Shown: positions 8,823 through 18,199, counted from the stretch's first letter. The stretch: 64,000 nucleotides of DNA from Oceanobacillus_B kapialis (GCF_042685265.1 NZ_JBHUMX010000002.1); one strand, 5' to 3'. Notes: a model not told the origin generated them from the letters alone. Made by a program: numbers and translations.

Positions 8823-9200
8823 TTGGGCGGCGCGCTTGGTTGATTGGACACTGCTCTTGGTTGATTGCACTGCTCCACTGGTTGATTGAACACCACCATT
8901 GGTTGATTGCACTGCTCCACTGGTTGATTGAACACCACCATTGGTTGATTGCGCTGCACCACTGGTTGATTGAACACCACCATTAGTTGATTGCACTGCT
9001 CCACTGGTTGATTGAACACCACCATTGGTTGATTGCGCTGCACCACTGGTTGATTGAACACCACCATTAGTTGATTGCACTGCTCCCTTGGTTGATTGAA
9101 CACCACCAATGGTTGATTGCACTGCTCCACTGGTTGATTGAACACCACCATTGGTTGATTGCACTGCTCCACTGGTTGATTGCACAACGCTGGTTAATTA
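8817..9200. repeat. Tandem array 1: 18 units of 21 bp, core GGTTGATTG
   Basis: Eighteen GGTTGATTG cores (two with A as first base) recur exactly every 21 bases from 8817 to 9174, then a decayed GGTTAATTA ends the array at 9192-9200. The 12-base spacers alternate between CACTGCTCCACT-like and AACACCACCATT-like forms, making a 42-bp dimer, and units 5-8 recur as 9-12 (84 bp). The first two spacers are degenerate. It lies between convergent yaaC and the HD-GYP gene. Three minus-strand frames stay open only because 21 is a multiple of 3. It fills most of the 465-base gap; a C-rich, G-poor stretch follows to about 9272. Confidence 0.97.
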
Positions 9201-9271
9201 AACTATGCACATGCCCGATTACTCCACTCCCATAATCCATTACATACCACTCATCTAACCAAAACCCAAAC

Positions 9272-9304
9272 AAAAAGCCGGCATGCCCTACGAAGGGATA
9301 CCGA
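9272..9304 (-). terminator. Terminator of the HD-GYP gene, overlapping its 3' end
   Basis: On the minus strand CGGTATCCC-TTCGTA-GGGCATGCCG followed by GCTTTTTGTTTG. The stop codon (9288-9290) lies inside the hairpin. Confidence 0.75.
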
Positions 9305-10391
9305 CAATTTCTTCAATATACATCTCTGTCTGCTGCAGGGAGACAATTTCATCTTTATCTTCCATACGCACCATTGGTCTTGTAGGATGTTTAGTATCAA
9401 TAAAAACAATTTCACCTAGCTGGCTATTAGAAAGGCGGATTTTTGTACCAATGGAAAAGTGGGTCATGCTTTCTACAAAGCTTGCAACAACATCTGGGTC
9501 CAAGGTAGAAAATTGCTCCTTTTGTAACTCCTCAATAACTAGAAAAGGCGATTGCTTTTGTTTATAGGCTCTTTCACAAGTCATCGCATGATACATGTCA
9601 CAGACAGCAATAATTTTAGCAAATTTATGTACTTTACTGCTCGTTAGTCCAAGTGGATAGCCGCTTCCATCCATTCTTTCATGGTGTTGCAAAATGGCGA
9701 GCTTTACAGACTGCTTGATGGTGGGGATATGCTCTACCATTCGATAGGAATAAGTAGGGTGCTTTTTTAGCTCGGCCATTTGTTCAGCACTTAAGGGATC
9801 TGTTTGCGAAAGAAGGTTATGATCAACTTTGGACATACCTGCATCTGAAAGCAATCCAGCTAGGCCAATTTGTAGCCATTCCCCAGAAGGATATCCCATC
9901 TTCTTCGCAAGGAATGCCGATAAGATGCCAACTGCAACACTATGATAGTAAAAGTAGTCTCGCTTTGTTGCATAGTGATGGAGCGTATATACAAACGAAG
10001 AGATATCCTCCATCCTTTTTAGCAACGGAATCATTTGCTTACGCACATAGGGCATATCAATTGGTGTACCATTTTTCCAGTTTTCAAACATTTTCTTGTA
10101 TGCTTGTACAGTCTGTTCGTATTGTACTTCGAAGGTCGGAAGTTCTTCTTCCTGAGGCTCTGGTACAGGATGTTGCACCTGTTTAGCTTCCTCCACTTGC
10201 TCTGGGGTGAACGCTGCCCCTTTAGCTAGTTTCGAAGCAACCTCTACTGAATCCACTAGAAACTTCTTAATAACTGTGATATGTTCTTCTGTTAATACTG
10301 TGTTTTTCGGGATAATGGCTCTATTTGTTTTTCCTTTGATATCTCTAAGCAACACACATCCTGGGACAAGTTGCGAGGCTTTTACCCTCAT
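9288..10391 (-). CDS. HD-GYP domain protein with altered HD motif
   Basis: HD-GYP proteins usually hydrolyse cyclic di-GMP with a two-metal site. The start is the ATG at 10389-10391 (MRVKASQLVPG) after GGGGGAAA. The 367 residues comprise an N-terminal beta-rich segment, a Glu/Pro linker near 70-90, an HD-GYP domain (about 130-315) and a beta-rich tail. His150, HHERMDGSGYP (236-246) and Asp265 are kept, but the defining His-Asp pair reads Ser182-Asp183 in LLSDAGM, so one metal-ligand His is missing. Activity may be lost, altered or purely regulatory. It sits 61 bases after gyrA, so it may be read from the gyrase transcript. Confidence 0.85.
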   Translation of the reverse strand: MRVKASQLVPGCVLLRDIKGKTNRAIIPKNTVLTEEHITVIKKFLVDSVEVASKLAKGAAFTPEQVEEAKQVQHPVPEPQEEELPTFEVQYEQTVQAYKKMFENWKNGTPIDMPYVRKQMIPLLKRMEDISSFVYTLHHYATKRDYFYYHSVAVGILSAFLAKKMGYPSGEWLQIGLAGLLSDAGMSKVDHNLLSQTDPLSAEQMAELKKHPTYSYRMVEHIPTIKQSVKLAILQHHERMDGSGYPLGLTSSKVHKFAKIIAVCDMYHAMTCERAYKQKQSPFLVIEELQKEQFSTLDPDVVASFVESMTHFSIGTKIRLSNSQLGEIVFIDTKHPTRPMVRMEDKDEIVSLQQTEMYIEEIVGIPS

Positions 10392-10418
10392 AATTATTTC
10401 CCCCTGTACCATATTAAT

Positions 10419-10445
10419 CAGGAAGGAGCTTGAGCCCCTTCCTGC
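10419..10445 (-). other. Hairpin between gyrA and the HD-GYP gene
   Basis: On the minus strand CAGGAAGGGGCTCAAGCTCCTTCCTG can fold into a strong stem, but only ATTAATATGG follows, without a T-tract. It begins just inside the gyrA stop. It could be a processing or partial-termination element that uncouples the HD-GYP gene from gyrA. Confidence 0.45.
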
Positions 10446-10452
10446 CAATTTA

Positions 10453-12951
10453 TTATTCTTCTGTATCCTCTTCCGTTTCAGAAGTAACTGTTTCTTCAAC
10501 AGTTTCCTCTTCTTCCTCTTCGTCACGGTCTACACGTGCTACTGTTGCTACTTCCTCTTCTTCCTGCAGTCTAATTAGACGTACACCCATTGTATTCCGA
10601 CCTGTTTCGGAAATATCCTGGACTGGAATTCGAATAAGTACACCTGCAACAGTGATGAGCATGAGGTCTTCTTCTCCTGATACGGCTTTAACCGCAACAA
10701 CATGGCCTGTTTTATCAGTTAGATTACAGGTGAAGATACCTTTTCCGCCACGGTTTGTTACACGATACTCTGCTTCAGGTGTTTGTTTTCCGTAACCTTT
10801 ACTTGTAACGTGCAAGATTTTGGAATCTTCCTGAAGAATTTCCATGGATACAACCTCATCATCTTCTCTAAGGGATATACCTTTCACACCGGCAGCAGTT
10901 CTGCCCATGGAACGGATTTGGTCCTCAGGGAATCGAATGAGATAACCATTTTTCGTTGCGATCATCATATCCTTATTTCCATCTGTCAGGCGTACGGAAA
11001 TCAATTCATCCTCATCGCGAAGTCCTAATGCAATTAAGCCACCTTTTCGGATGTTAGCAAATTGGGATAGTGTAGTCCGCTTGGAAATACCGTGCTTGGT
11101 GGTGAAGAACAAGTAATCCGTGTCACTAAATTCGTTTACAGAAATTACAGCATTAACCCATTCGCCTTTCTCTACTTGGAGAAGGTTAATAATTGGGATA
11201 CCCTTAGCTGTTCTGCTGAATTCTGGAACTTCATACCCCTTCGCCTTGTATACCTTCCCTTTATTCGTAAAGAACAGGATCGTGTCATGCGTAGAAGTCG
11301 AGACGAGATGTTCTACAAAATCGTCCTCATTGGTTCCCATTCCTTGAATACCACGGCCTCCACGTTTTTGAGTCCGATAAGTAGAAGAAGGCAGACGTTT
11401 GATATAACCTTGATGGGTAAGCGTAATAACAATATTCTCCTCTGGGATTAAATCCTCATCTTCAAAGAAGTCTACGCCTCCTAGTACAATTTCTGTACGG
11501 CGTTCATCGTTAAAACGTTCTTTCACTTCGGTTAACTCTTCCCGGATAATTTCAAGTACCTTTTCTTCATCAGCTAAAATTGCTTTTAACTCTTCAATTA
11601 AGTCGAGAAGCTCTTTGTACTCATTTTCGATTTTTTCGCGCTCTAACCCAGTTAGTCGCTGTAAACGCATATCCAAGATGGCCTGGGCTTGTTTCTCGGA
11701 AAGCTGGAATCGCTCCATTAAGCCATCTCTTGCAATATCGGTTGTTTTCGAGTTACGGATAAGTGCAATCACTTCATCCAAATGATCAAGTGCAATTCGT
11801 AATCCTTCCAAAATATGCGCTCTTGCTTCTGCTTTACGCAATTCAAACGCTGTACGTCGGCGAATAATCACCTTTTGGTGCTCAAGATAATGCTCAAGAC
11901 ATTGCTTAATTGTTAATACTTTCGGCTGACCATCAACCAGTGCCAATGTGTTAATCCCAAAGGTTGTCTGCAACGCCGTATGTTTATATAAGTTATTAAG
12001 TACAACATTCGCATTTACATCACGGCGTAGTTCCATGACGATACGCATACCATTACGATCTGATTCATCACGTAAATCCGTAATTCCTTCAATTCGTTTA
12101 TCACGCACATGTTCAGCAATTCGTTCAATCAGTTTTGCTTTATTAACTTGGTATGGAAGCTCGGTCACGATAATGGTTGCTTTCCCATTTGCATGTTCTT
12201 CTATATTCGCTTTAGCCCGCACAGTAATTGAACCTTTACCTGTTTCATAGGCTTTTCTTATTCCACTTTTACCTAAAATTTGCCCGGCTGTTGGGAAATC
12301 AGGACCATGGATATAATCGTCCATTAACTCACTAATCGTAATATCCGGATTTCTACTAATCGCTAATACTGCGTCAATGGTTTCCCCTAGATGATGTGGC
12401 GGGATATTGGTTGCCATCCCAACCGCAATTCCTGATGTTCCGTTTACCAATAAATTAGGGAAACGTGCTGGAAAAACGACTGGTTCCCGTTCAGAGCCAT
12501 CATAGTTATCAGTGTAATCAATCGTATCTTTGTTAATATCGCGCAACAGCTCCATCGATATTTTAGACATTCTCGCCTCTGTATAACGCATTGCCGCTGC
12601 GGAGTCGCCGTCCACTGAACCGAAGTTCCCGTGGCCATCTACAAGCATATAGCGATAACTGAAATCCTGTGCCATACGTACCATTGTTTCATAAACGGCT
12701 GAATCACCATGAGGATGGTATTTCCCGATAACTTCCCCAACAATACGGGCGGATTTTTTATATGCTTTATCTGAGTGCATCCCCAGATCATTCATTGCGT
12801 ACAAAATTCTTCGATGCACAGGCTTCATTCCGTCACGGACATCTGGCAATGCACGTGAAACGATAACACTCATTGCGTAATCAAGGAAGGATGTGCGCAT
12901 CTCATTACTTATATTTATTTCCTGAACGTTTGGACGTTTTTCCTCTGCCAT
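10453..12951 (-). CDS. gyrA: DNA gyrase subunit A
   Basis: Breakage-reunion subunit of gyrase, which introduces negative supercoils with GyrB. The start is the ATG at 12949-12951 (MAEEKRPN) behind GGAGG. Length 832. The catalytic tyrosine is Tyr123 in RYTEARMSK; the quinolone-determining region HPHGDSAVYETM has the wild-type Ser84 and Glu88. The beta-pinwheel domain carries the GyrA box QKRGGRG near residue 530-540, and the tail is strongly acidic. It lies 75 bases after gyrB in the dnaA-to-gyrA block. No rRNA operon follows it, unlike in B. subtilis. Confidence 0.98.
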   Translation of the reverse strand: MAEEKRPNVQEINISNEMRTSFLDYAMSVIVSRALPDVRDGMKPVHRRILYAMNDLGMHSDKAYKKSARIVGEVIGKYHPHGDSAVYETMVRMAQDFSYRYMLVDGHGNFGSVDGDSAAAMRYTEARMSKISMELLRDINKDTIDYTDNYDGSEREPVVFPARFPNLLVNGTSGIAVGMATNIPPHHLGETIDAVLAISRNPDITISELMDDYIHGPDFPTAGQILGKSGIRKAYETGKGSITVRAKANIEEHANGKATIIVTELPYQVNKAKLIERIAEHVRDKRIEGITDLRDESDRNGMRIVMELRRDVNANVVLNNLYKHTALQTTFGINTLALVDGQPKVLTIKQCLEHYLEHQKVIIRRRTAFELRKAEARAHILEGLRIALDHLDEVIALIRNSKTTDIARDGLMERFQLSEKQAQAILDMRLQRLTGLEREKIENEYKELLDLIEELKAILADEEKVLEIIREELTEVKERFNDERRTEIVLGGVDFFEDEDLIPEENIVITLTHQGYIKRLPSSTYRTQKRGGRGIQGMGTNEDDFVEHLVSTSTHDTILFFTNKGKVYKAKGYEVPEFSRTAKGIPIINLLQVEKGEWVNAVISVNEFSDTDYLFFTTKHGISKRTTLSQFANIRKGGLIALGLRDEDELISVRLTDGNKDMMIATKNGYLIRFPEDQIRSMGRTAAGVKGISLREDDEVVSMEILQEDSKILHVTSKGYGKQTPEAEYRVTNRGGKGIFTCNLTDKTGHVVAVKAVSGEEDLMLITVAGVLIRIPVQDISETGRNTMGVRLIRLQEEEEVATVARVDRDEEEEEETVEETVTSETEEDTEE

Positions 12952-13026
12952 TCCTATACCTCCTATCACTATTTATCTAACGACAATAGTGATTTGCCTC
13001 AAATATTACATGTTTTTATATTAATT

Positions 13027-14949
13027 TTAGATATCTAGGTTTTTAACGTACTGCGCATTTTCCTCAATAAAGTGCCTTCTCGGTTCTACTTTATCACCCA
13101 TCAGCATATCAAATACTTGATCTGCATCAATGGCATCAGCCAGGTCAACCTGTAGCAAGGTACGTGTCTCTGGATCCATCGTTGTATCCCAAAGCTGGGT
13201 CGCATTCATTTCTCCAAGCCCTTTATAACGCTGAATCCCTGGTTTAGGTGCTTGTGGAAGCTCTTGAAGCAATTGATCAAGTGCTTTTTCATTGTACACA
13301 TAATGAATAGCTTTACCTTGTTTAATCTGGTACAACGGTGGTTGTGCGATATAAATATAGCCATGTTCAATTAATGGGCGCATATAACGATAGAAAAAGG
13401 TTAATAGTAATGTACGTATATGTGCACCATCGACATCGGCATCTGTCATAATAACAACTTTATGGTAACGGGCTTTAGAGATATCAAAGTCCTCACCAAT
13501 ACCTGTGCCAAGCGCTGTAATCATGGCACGTACTTCATTATTGGATAAAATTTTATCAAGACGGGCTTTCTCTACATTGAGAATTTTACCGCGTAATGGC
13601 AGGATTGCCTGAAAATGACGGTCACGGCCGGATTTCGCTGATCCGCCTGCAGAGTCACCCTCTACAATATAAAGCTCACTTATTTTTGCGTCTTTTGATG
13701 AGCAATCTGCAAGCTTACCTGGGAGATTTGAAACTTCCAGCGCACTTTTTCTTCTTGTTAGCTCTCTGGCTTTTTTCGCTGCCATACGGGCACGAGAAGC
13801 CATAAGTCCTTTTTCAACAATAATTTTTGCAACGGAAGGATTTTCATAAAGAAACTTAGAGAACATTTCACTGAAAACAGCGTCTGTTATCGTACGTGCT
13901 TCACTGTTGCCGAGCTTTGTCTTTGTCTGCCCCTCAAATTGCGGGTCGGGGTGTTTCACCGAAACGATGGCGGTCATGCCTTCGCGAACATCATCACCGG
14001 TAAGGTTCGGGTCATTCTCCCTGAATAAATTATTTTTCCTTGCATAATCATTAATCACGCGTGTAAGACCTGTGCGGAATCCAGACTCGTGACTACCACC
14101 TTCATAGGTGTGAATATTGTTGGCAAAGGAATATAAGCTGCTTGCAAATCCTTCGTTATATTGAATGGCGACCTCAACGGAAATCCCCTGGTCTTCTCCT
14201 TCTGCATAAAAAGGCTCGTGTAAGACTTCTTTCGTACGGTTAATGTACTCTACATAGGATTTAATTCCGCCTTCGTAGAAATAGCTAACAGGCTCTTGGT
14301 CTGTACGCTTATCTTCTACGGTGATGGTAATTCCTTTATTAAGAAAAGCTAATTCACGTAAACGCTGGGTTAACGTATCATAATTGTACTCGGTGGTTTC
14401 AAAGATTTCAGGATCTGGAACAAAATGGGTGATGGTACCTGTTACATCTGTTTCCCCGACAACTTCAATTTCTCCTTGAGGTACACCTTTTTTAAAGCCC
14501 AAATAGTGAACCTTATTATCTAAATGAACATGGACATCAAGGCTTGTAGACAAGGCGTTTACCACTGATGCACCTACACCGTGCAAACCACCTGATACTT
14601 TGTAGCCACCGCCGCCAAATTTCCCGCCGGCATGCAGTACCGTCATGATAACTTCTAATGCAGGGCGACCAGTCTTTTTCTGAATACCTACCGGGATACC
14701 GCGGCCGTTATCTTTTACCGTAATACTGTTATCGGCTTCAATTGTTACGTCAATCCTGTCACAATATCCAGCTAATGCTTCATCGATACTGTTATCAACA
14801 ATTTCCCATACAAGATGATGTAAGCCTTTCTCACTTGTTGATCCAATATACATGCCGGGTCTTTTGCGCACCGCTTCAAGGCCTTCAAGCACCTGAATCT
14901 GATCAGCACCATATTCGGATTCGTTTTTAATATTTTCTTCCATTGCCAT
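13027..14949 (-). CDS. gyrB: DNA gyrase subunit B
   Basis: ATPase subunit of gyrase. Length 640. It has the GHKL ATPase fold with EIVDNSIDEALAG and DNGRGIP, then YKVSGGLHGVGASVVNAL, then the TOPRIM segment with EGDSAGGSAK and DADVDGAHI, and the C-terminal PRRHFIEENA typical of GyrB rather than ParE. The first ATG (14947-14949) follows GGAAG by 7 bases; a second ATG two codons on is possible. It is followed closely by gyrA and preceded by remB. Confidence 0.98.
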   Translation of the reverse strand: MAMEENIKNESEYGADQIQVLEGLEAVRKRPGMYIGSTSEKGLHHLVWEIVDNSIDEALAGYCDRIDVTIEADNSITVKDNGRGIPVGIQKKTGRPALEVIMTVLHAGGKFGGGGYKVSGGLHGVGASVVNALSTSLDVHVHLDNKVHYLGFKKGVPQGEIEVVGETDVTGTITHFVPDPEIFETTEYNYDTLTQRLRELAFLNKGITITVEDKRTDQEPVSYFYEGGIKSYVEYINRTKEVLHEPFYAEGEDQGISVEVAIQYNEGFASSLYSFANNIHTYEGGSHESGFRTGLTRVINDYARKNNLFRENDPNLTGDDVREGMTAIVSVKHPDPQFEGQTKTKLGNSEARTITDAVFSEMFSKFLYENPSVAKIIVEKGLMASRARMAAKKARELTRRKSALEVSNLPGKLADCSSKDAKISELYIVEGDSAGGSAKSGRDRHFQAILPLRGKILNVEKARLDKILSNNEVRAMITALGTGIGEDFDISKARYHKVVIMTDADVDGAHIRTLLLTFFYRYMRPLIEHGYIYIAQPPLYQIKQGKAIHYVYNEKALDQLLQELPQAPKPGIQRYKGLGEMNATQLWDTTMDPETRTLLQVDLADAIDADQVFDMLMGDKVEPRRHFIEENAQYVKNLDI

Positions 14950-15000
14950 GCTCTCACTTCCATTTCCTGTACTTAAAATGTATCGAATTAAAACAGTAGA

Positions 15001-15297
15001 CTAAGCTTCTTCTATCTCTTCTTTAATTTCATCAGAGAAATCATCCAGCTTACTGATTGTGGATATCATACTGGCCCGCTTCTTCAACGTAGATACGGAA
15101 AGCGTACTATAATAGATCACTTCCTTTGTGATCATCACAGACTTTGCATCTACTGTTGGGCCTAACACTTTCTTTTCCTTGGCGGCGTTCTCCATCATTT
15201 CCTCCATAATAGAAGAGGATGAGATTAAATTATAATCAATGATTGCAATAACGTCTTTCGAGCGAATGACATTATCATTACCGATATGAATAAACAT
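15001..15297 (-). CDS. remB: Extracellular matrix regulator RemB
   Basis: Small DUF370-type protein (YaaB). In B. subtilis RemB contributes to activation of biofilm matrix genes, related to the DNA-binding RemA. 98 residues; it begins MFIHIGNDNVIRSKDVIAII, the family signature. The C-terminal half is charged and ends in an acidic helix. A GGGGGGAAG site precedes the ATG. It lies between recF and gyrB, the standard location, and the 18-base gap to recF argues for cotranscription. Confidence 0.93.
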   Translation of the reverse strand: MFIHIGNDNVIRSKDVIAIIDYNLISSSSIMEEMMENAAKEKKVLGPTVDAKSVMITKEVIYYSTLSVSTLKKRASMISTISKLDDFSDEIKEEIEEA

Positions 15298-15315
15298 GCT
15301 TTCTTCCCCCCTAAT

Positions 15316-16428
15316 CTATTTTTCCACTACACCATTTCGGACACGGAAGAGTTCCGCTTTATTCAGGGTTTCATGATTTATTCCATCAACACTAGTAGTA
15401 GAAACAAAGGTTTGTACCTTACCTTGAATGGTATGAAGTAAGTGTGATTGTCGGTAATCATCCAATTCACTCAACACATCATCAAGCAGGAGGATCGGAT
15501 ACTCTCCAACCTCATTGTATATAAGTTCAATTTCTGCAAGTTTCACCGACAAGGCAGTTGTTCGTTGCTGCCCTTGGGATCCAAAGGTTTGCACGTCCTT
15601 GCCGTTTACATAAAAGAGGAGATCATCACGATGTGGGCCAACTAAACTTGTTCCCCGCTCAATCTCTTTTTCTTGTATTTGCTGAAATTTATTTAAATAG
15701 ATACTCTCTATTTTCTCCTTATTATCATCTTCTGATACTTCGATTGTCGGAGAATACTTTATTTCAAGCCTTTCCAGCTCACGGCTTATGCCATGATGAA
15801 TTGGACTAGCCCATTTTCGTAATAAATCTAAAAAAACAAACCGTCTTTCCAACAAGGTTGCGGCATGTTCTACTAGTTGGTCTGTCAGTACTTGCAACAT
15901 CGTTTTATCACGCGCATGACCACGTTGCAGCTGCTTTAACAGATGATTTCGTTGCTTTAATATTTTTTGGTATTGTCCTAAATGGTAGATATACCTTGGC
16001 TGGATCTGACCTAGCTCCATATCGATAAACCGCCTGCGTATTTGTGGAGCACCCTTTACCAGTGTTAAGTCTTCAGGGGCAAACATCACGACATTTAGAG
16101 CACCAATATAGTCACTCAGACGCTTCTGTTCAAGGCGATTCAGCTTTGCTTTTTTTCCTTTTGCGGAAAGAATAATTTCAAGTGGAAAGGTTTGATTCCG
16201 TTTGGTAATCCTACCCTCTATTTTAGCATACTCCTTCTCCCATTGAATCAATTCTTTTTCTCTAGGAGTACGATGCGATTTCGTGAAGGCAAGTAAATAG
16301 ATTGCCTCCATCAAATTTGTTTTACCTTGTGCGTTTTCCCCAATAATTACATTGATTTTATTATTAAATTCCATTTCCAGCTTGTCATAATTGCGGAAAT
16401 TTCGTAAATTAAGTTCTTCTATATGCAT
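15316..16428 (-). CDS. recF: DNA replication and repair protein RecF
   Basis: SMC-like ATPase that loads RecA at single-strand gaps with RecO and RecR. 370 residues. Walker A GENAQGKT is at about 30-37, the ABC signature is represented by FGSQGQQRT, and Walker B is in YPILLLDDVLSELD near 325. The N-terminus MHIEELNLRNFRNYDKL is the typical RecF start. It lies 61 bases after yaaA in the dnaN-gyrA block. Confidence 0.98.
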   Translation of the reverse strand: MHIEELNLRNFRNYDKLEMEFNNKINVIIGENAQGKTNLMEAIYLLAFTKSHRTPREKELIQWEKEYAKIEGRITKRNQTFPLEIILSAKGKKAKLNRLEQKRLSDYIGALNVVMFAPEDLTLVKGAPQIRRRFIDMELGQIQPRYIYHLGQYQKILKQRNHLLKQLQRGHARDKTMLQVLTDQLVEHAATLLERRFVFLDLLRKWASPIHHGISRELERLEIKYSPTIEVSEDDNKEKIESIYLNKFQQIQEKEIERGTSLVGPHRDDLLFYVNGKDVQTFGSQGQQRTTALSVKLAEIELIYNEVGEYPILLLDDVLSELDDYRQSHLLHTIQGKVQTFVSTTSVDGINHETLNKAELFRVRNGVVEK

Positions 16429-16489
16429 GACGAATCCTCTTTTTTTCGCTTCAGTTCAGGAACTTTTACTAGGAGGTCTCTGACATTCT

Positions 16490-16708
16490 TCAAGCTTTTA
16501 TCACTTTATAGGATCCAATGCCTTCCACATCTACAATGTCTCCTGGATATAGCTTACGACCACGGCGATGCTCCCGCTCTTGATTAACTAATACGCCTTC
16601 CTCCTGCAAAAACGCCTTCACCATTCCGCCAGATTCAAGTACATTGGCTAGCTTTATAAATTGCCCTAAAGCAATATACTCCGTCGTTATCTCAATTTCT
16701 TCATGCAT
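16490..16708 (-). CDS. yaaA: S4-domain RNA-binding protein YaaA
   Basis: 72-residue S4-like protein encoded between dnaN and recF throughout Bacillales; in B. subtilis it is associated with late assembly of the 50S ribosome. The S4 fold spans nearly the whole protein, with LGQFIKLANVLESGGMVK and the basic loop REHRRGRKLYPGD before a final VDVEGIGSYKV strand. The 354-base gap to dnaN holds a dnaN terminator and its own promoter. Confidence 0.93.
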   Translation of the reverse strand: MHEEIEITTEYIALGQFIKLANVLESGGMVKAFLQEEGVLVNQEREHRRGRKLYPGDIVDVEGIGSYKVIKA

Positions 16709-16871
16709 GATATCACCAAGTTTCCTACTTTATTTAGAAAAACATTTTACTTGTAAAAAGCTTTCTTCATTCTGTTTCGGGCATAGGAAAACCTACATCG
16801 TTGCGAATAGATGAACAAATGTAAATTTTCAATAGATATTGCTATTCTTTAGTTTTAACTTGTAAACGTCT

Positions 16872-16901
16872 TGTATACCTATTTTACTAAAGATTTGTCA
16901 T
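16872..16901 (-). promoter_or_regulatory. Candidate promoter of yaaA-recF-remB-gyrB-gyrA
   Basis: On the minus strand ATGACA (16896-16901), 18 bases, TATACA (16872-16877), about 160 bases upstream of yaaA. The distance leaves a leader in which I see no known riboswitch. Confidence 0.45.
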
Positions 16902-17006
16902 TATGGAAAGGTATGACCCCATATTTACATCAGAAACGCTTATTTAGGCTTAAAATTGCTTCTAAAATGTTCTTCAGTAATTATTATAGTCTCTCCAGAA
17001 TATAAC

Positions 17007-17038
17007 AAGGCCCTCTATCTTTAAAAGATAAGGGCCTT
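17007..17038 (-). terminator. Hairpin after dnaN
   Basis: AAGGCCCT and AGGGCCTT arms with an inner TATCTTT/AAAGATA extension form a long stem 25 bases after the dnaN stop. The downstream tract on the minus strand is weak (GTTATATT), so some readthrough into yaaA is likely. Confidence 0.65.
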
Positions 17039-17062
17039 ATTACACATGTCGTTTTCTATTAT

Positions 17063-18199
17063 TTAATACGTTCTGACGGGCAGAATGAGTTGCAGAATTG
17101 GATCGTCGTTTGCAGGGCGAATGATGAACGGGCGCATTGCTCCTGTGAATTCGACTTTTACTTCCTCATATTCGATTGCTTTCAATGCATCAATCATATA
17201 TTTGGAGCTAAAAGAGATCTTAAGTTCTTCTCCACTTATCGAAGGTACCGTAATTTCCTCTGCTACCGTTCCAACCTCTGGAGAATTACTAGTAATTTCA
17301 ATTAATCCATTTCCTTTTGTGCTTAAACGCACGACATTATTTCGTTCTTCTTTCGCTAATAGGGAAGCACGGTCAATTGTGCTTAACAGTTCTTTTGTTT
17401 TTACATGAAGGACTGTTTTGCTTTGATCTGGAATTAAGCGAGAAGTCTCTGGATAGTTTCCATCAAGCAATCTTGATAGGAAATTGAGATTCTTTGTTCT
17501 AAACAAAATTTGATTGTTTGTAACGCTTATTTCCACAGTTTCTTCTGTATCATCTAAAATTTTGTTTAGTTCGTTTAAACTTTTACCTGGAACAACTACA
17601 GTTGGTAATTGGCCAGGCGCATCATTAACAGGGATTTCTCTTGATGCTAAACGATGGCTGTCCGTAGCTGTAAAGGTTAGGTTTCCACCATCAAGCTTAA
17701 TGTTTACCCCTGTAAGAATAGGACGAGTCTCCATGGTAGAAACAGCAAATACAGTTTGTTTGATTAAGCTTTTTAACAAATCGATCGGCAGCTCAAAACT
17801 ATCATTTGTTTGAAGTTTTGGCAGCTGTGGATATTCTTCTGCATCTTGCCCATTCAAGTTGAATTCCGCTTTACCGGAGCGTATGGTCACTTTAAGATTT
17901 TCATCAGATTCAATTTCAACTGTTTTCTCTGGTAATTTTCGAACAATATCTGGGAAATATTTTGCTTGCAGTACAATGCTTCCCTCTTCAATTTGTTCTA
18001 CATTTACATTCCCATTTTCCTCAGCAGGAATAAACGATTCAATCGAAATGTCTGAATCACTACCTGTTAATGTAATACCACTTTCTTTTGCTTCAATTTT
18101 CATTCCTGTCAATATCGGTATAACGGTACGGGATGAGATAGCCTTCATAACATCTTGAACACTGGAGATTAACTGATCCCGTTGGATAATAAATTTCAT
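17063..18199 (-). CDS. dnaN: DNA polymerase III beta sliding clamp
   Basis: Processivity clamp of the replisome; dimers encircle DNA and bind polymerase and MutS peptides. 378 residues. It begins MKFIIQRDQLISSVQDVMKAISSRT, then three repeated clamp domains, and ends in LILPVRTY, the conserved C-terminus lining the peptide-binding pocket. The ATG follows AGGAGG. A minus-strand TATAAT at 18241-18246 is a likely -10 element. It lies 246 bases after dnaA, across the unwinding half of oriC. Confidence 0.98.
   Translation of the reverse strand: MKFIIQRDQLISSVQDVMKAISSRTVIPILTGMKIEAKESGITLTGSDSDISIESFIPAEENGNVNVEQIEEGSIVLQAKYFPDIVRKLPEKTVEIESDENLKVTIRSGKAEFNLNGQDAEEYPQLPKLQTNDSFELPIDLLKSLIKQTVFAVSTMETRPILTGVNIKLDGGNLTFTATDSHRLASREIPVNDAPGQLPTVVVPGKSLNELNKILDDTEETVEISVTNNQILFRTKNLNFLSRLLDGNYPETSRLIPDQSKTVLHVKTKELLSTIDRASLLAKEERNNVVRLSTKGNGLIEITSNSPEVGTVAEEITVPSISGEELKISFSSKYMIDALKAIEYEEVKVEFTGAMRPFIIRPANDDPILQLILPVRTY

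Noticed and set aside
8817..9200. CRISPR array
   Set aside because: Cores are only 9 bp, not palindromic, spacers are 12 bp and recur instead of being unique, and no cas genes are present.
8751..9273. Minus-strand frames of 68-144 codons across array 1
   Set aside because: Same cause: products are QSTSGAV- or NQPVEQC-type repeats with non-ATG or unsupported starts and no ribosome-binding site.
8823..10452. rRNA or tRNA genes near gyrA
   Set aside because: Expected from B. subtilis, but no rRNA- or tRNA-like sequence is seen here or elsewhere in the window.
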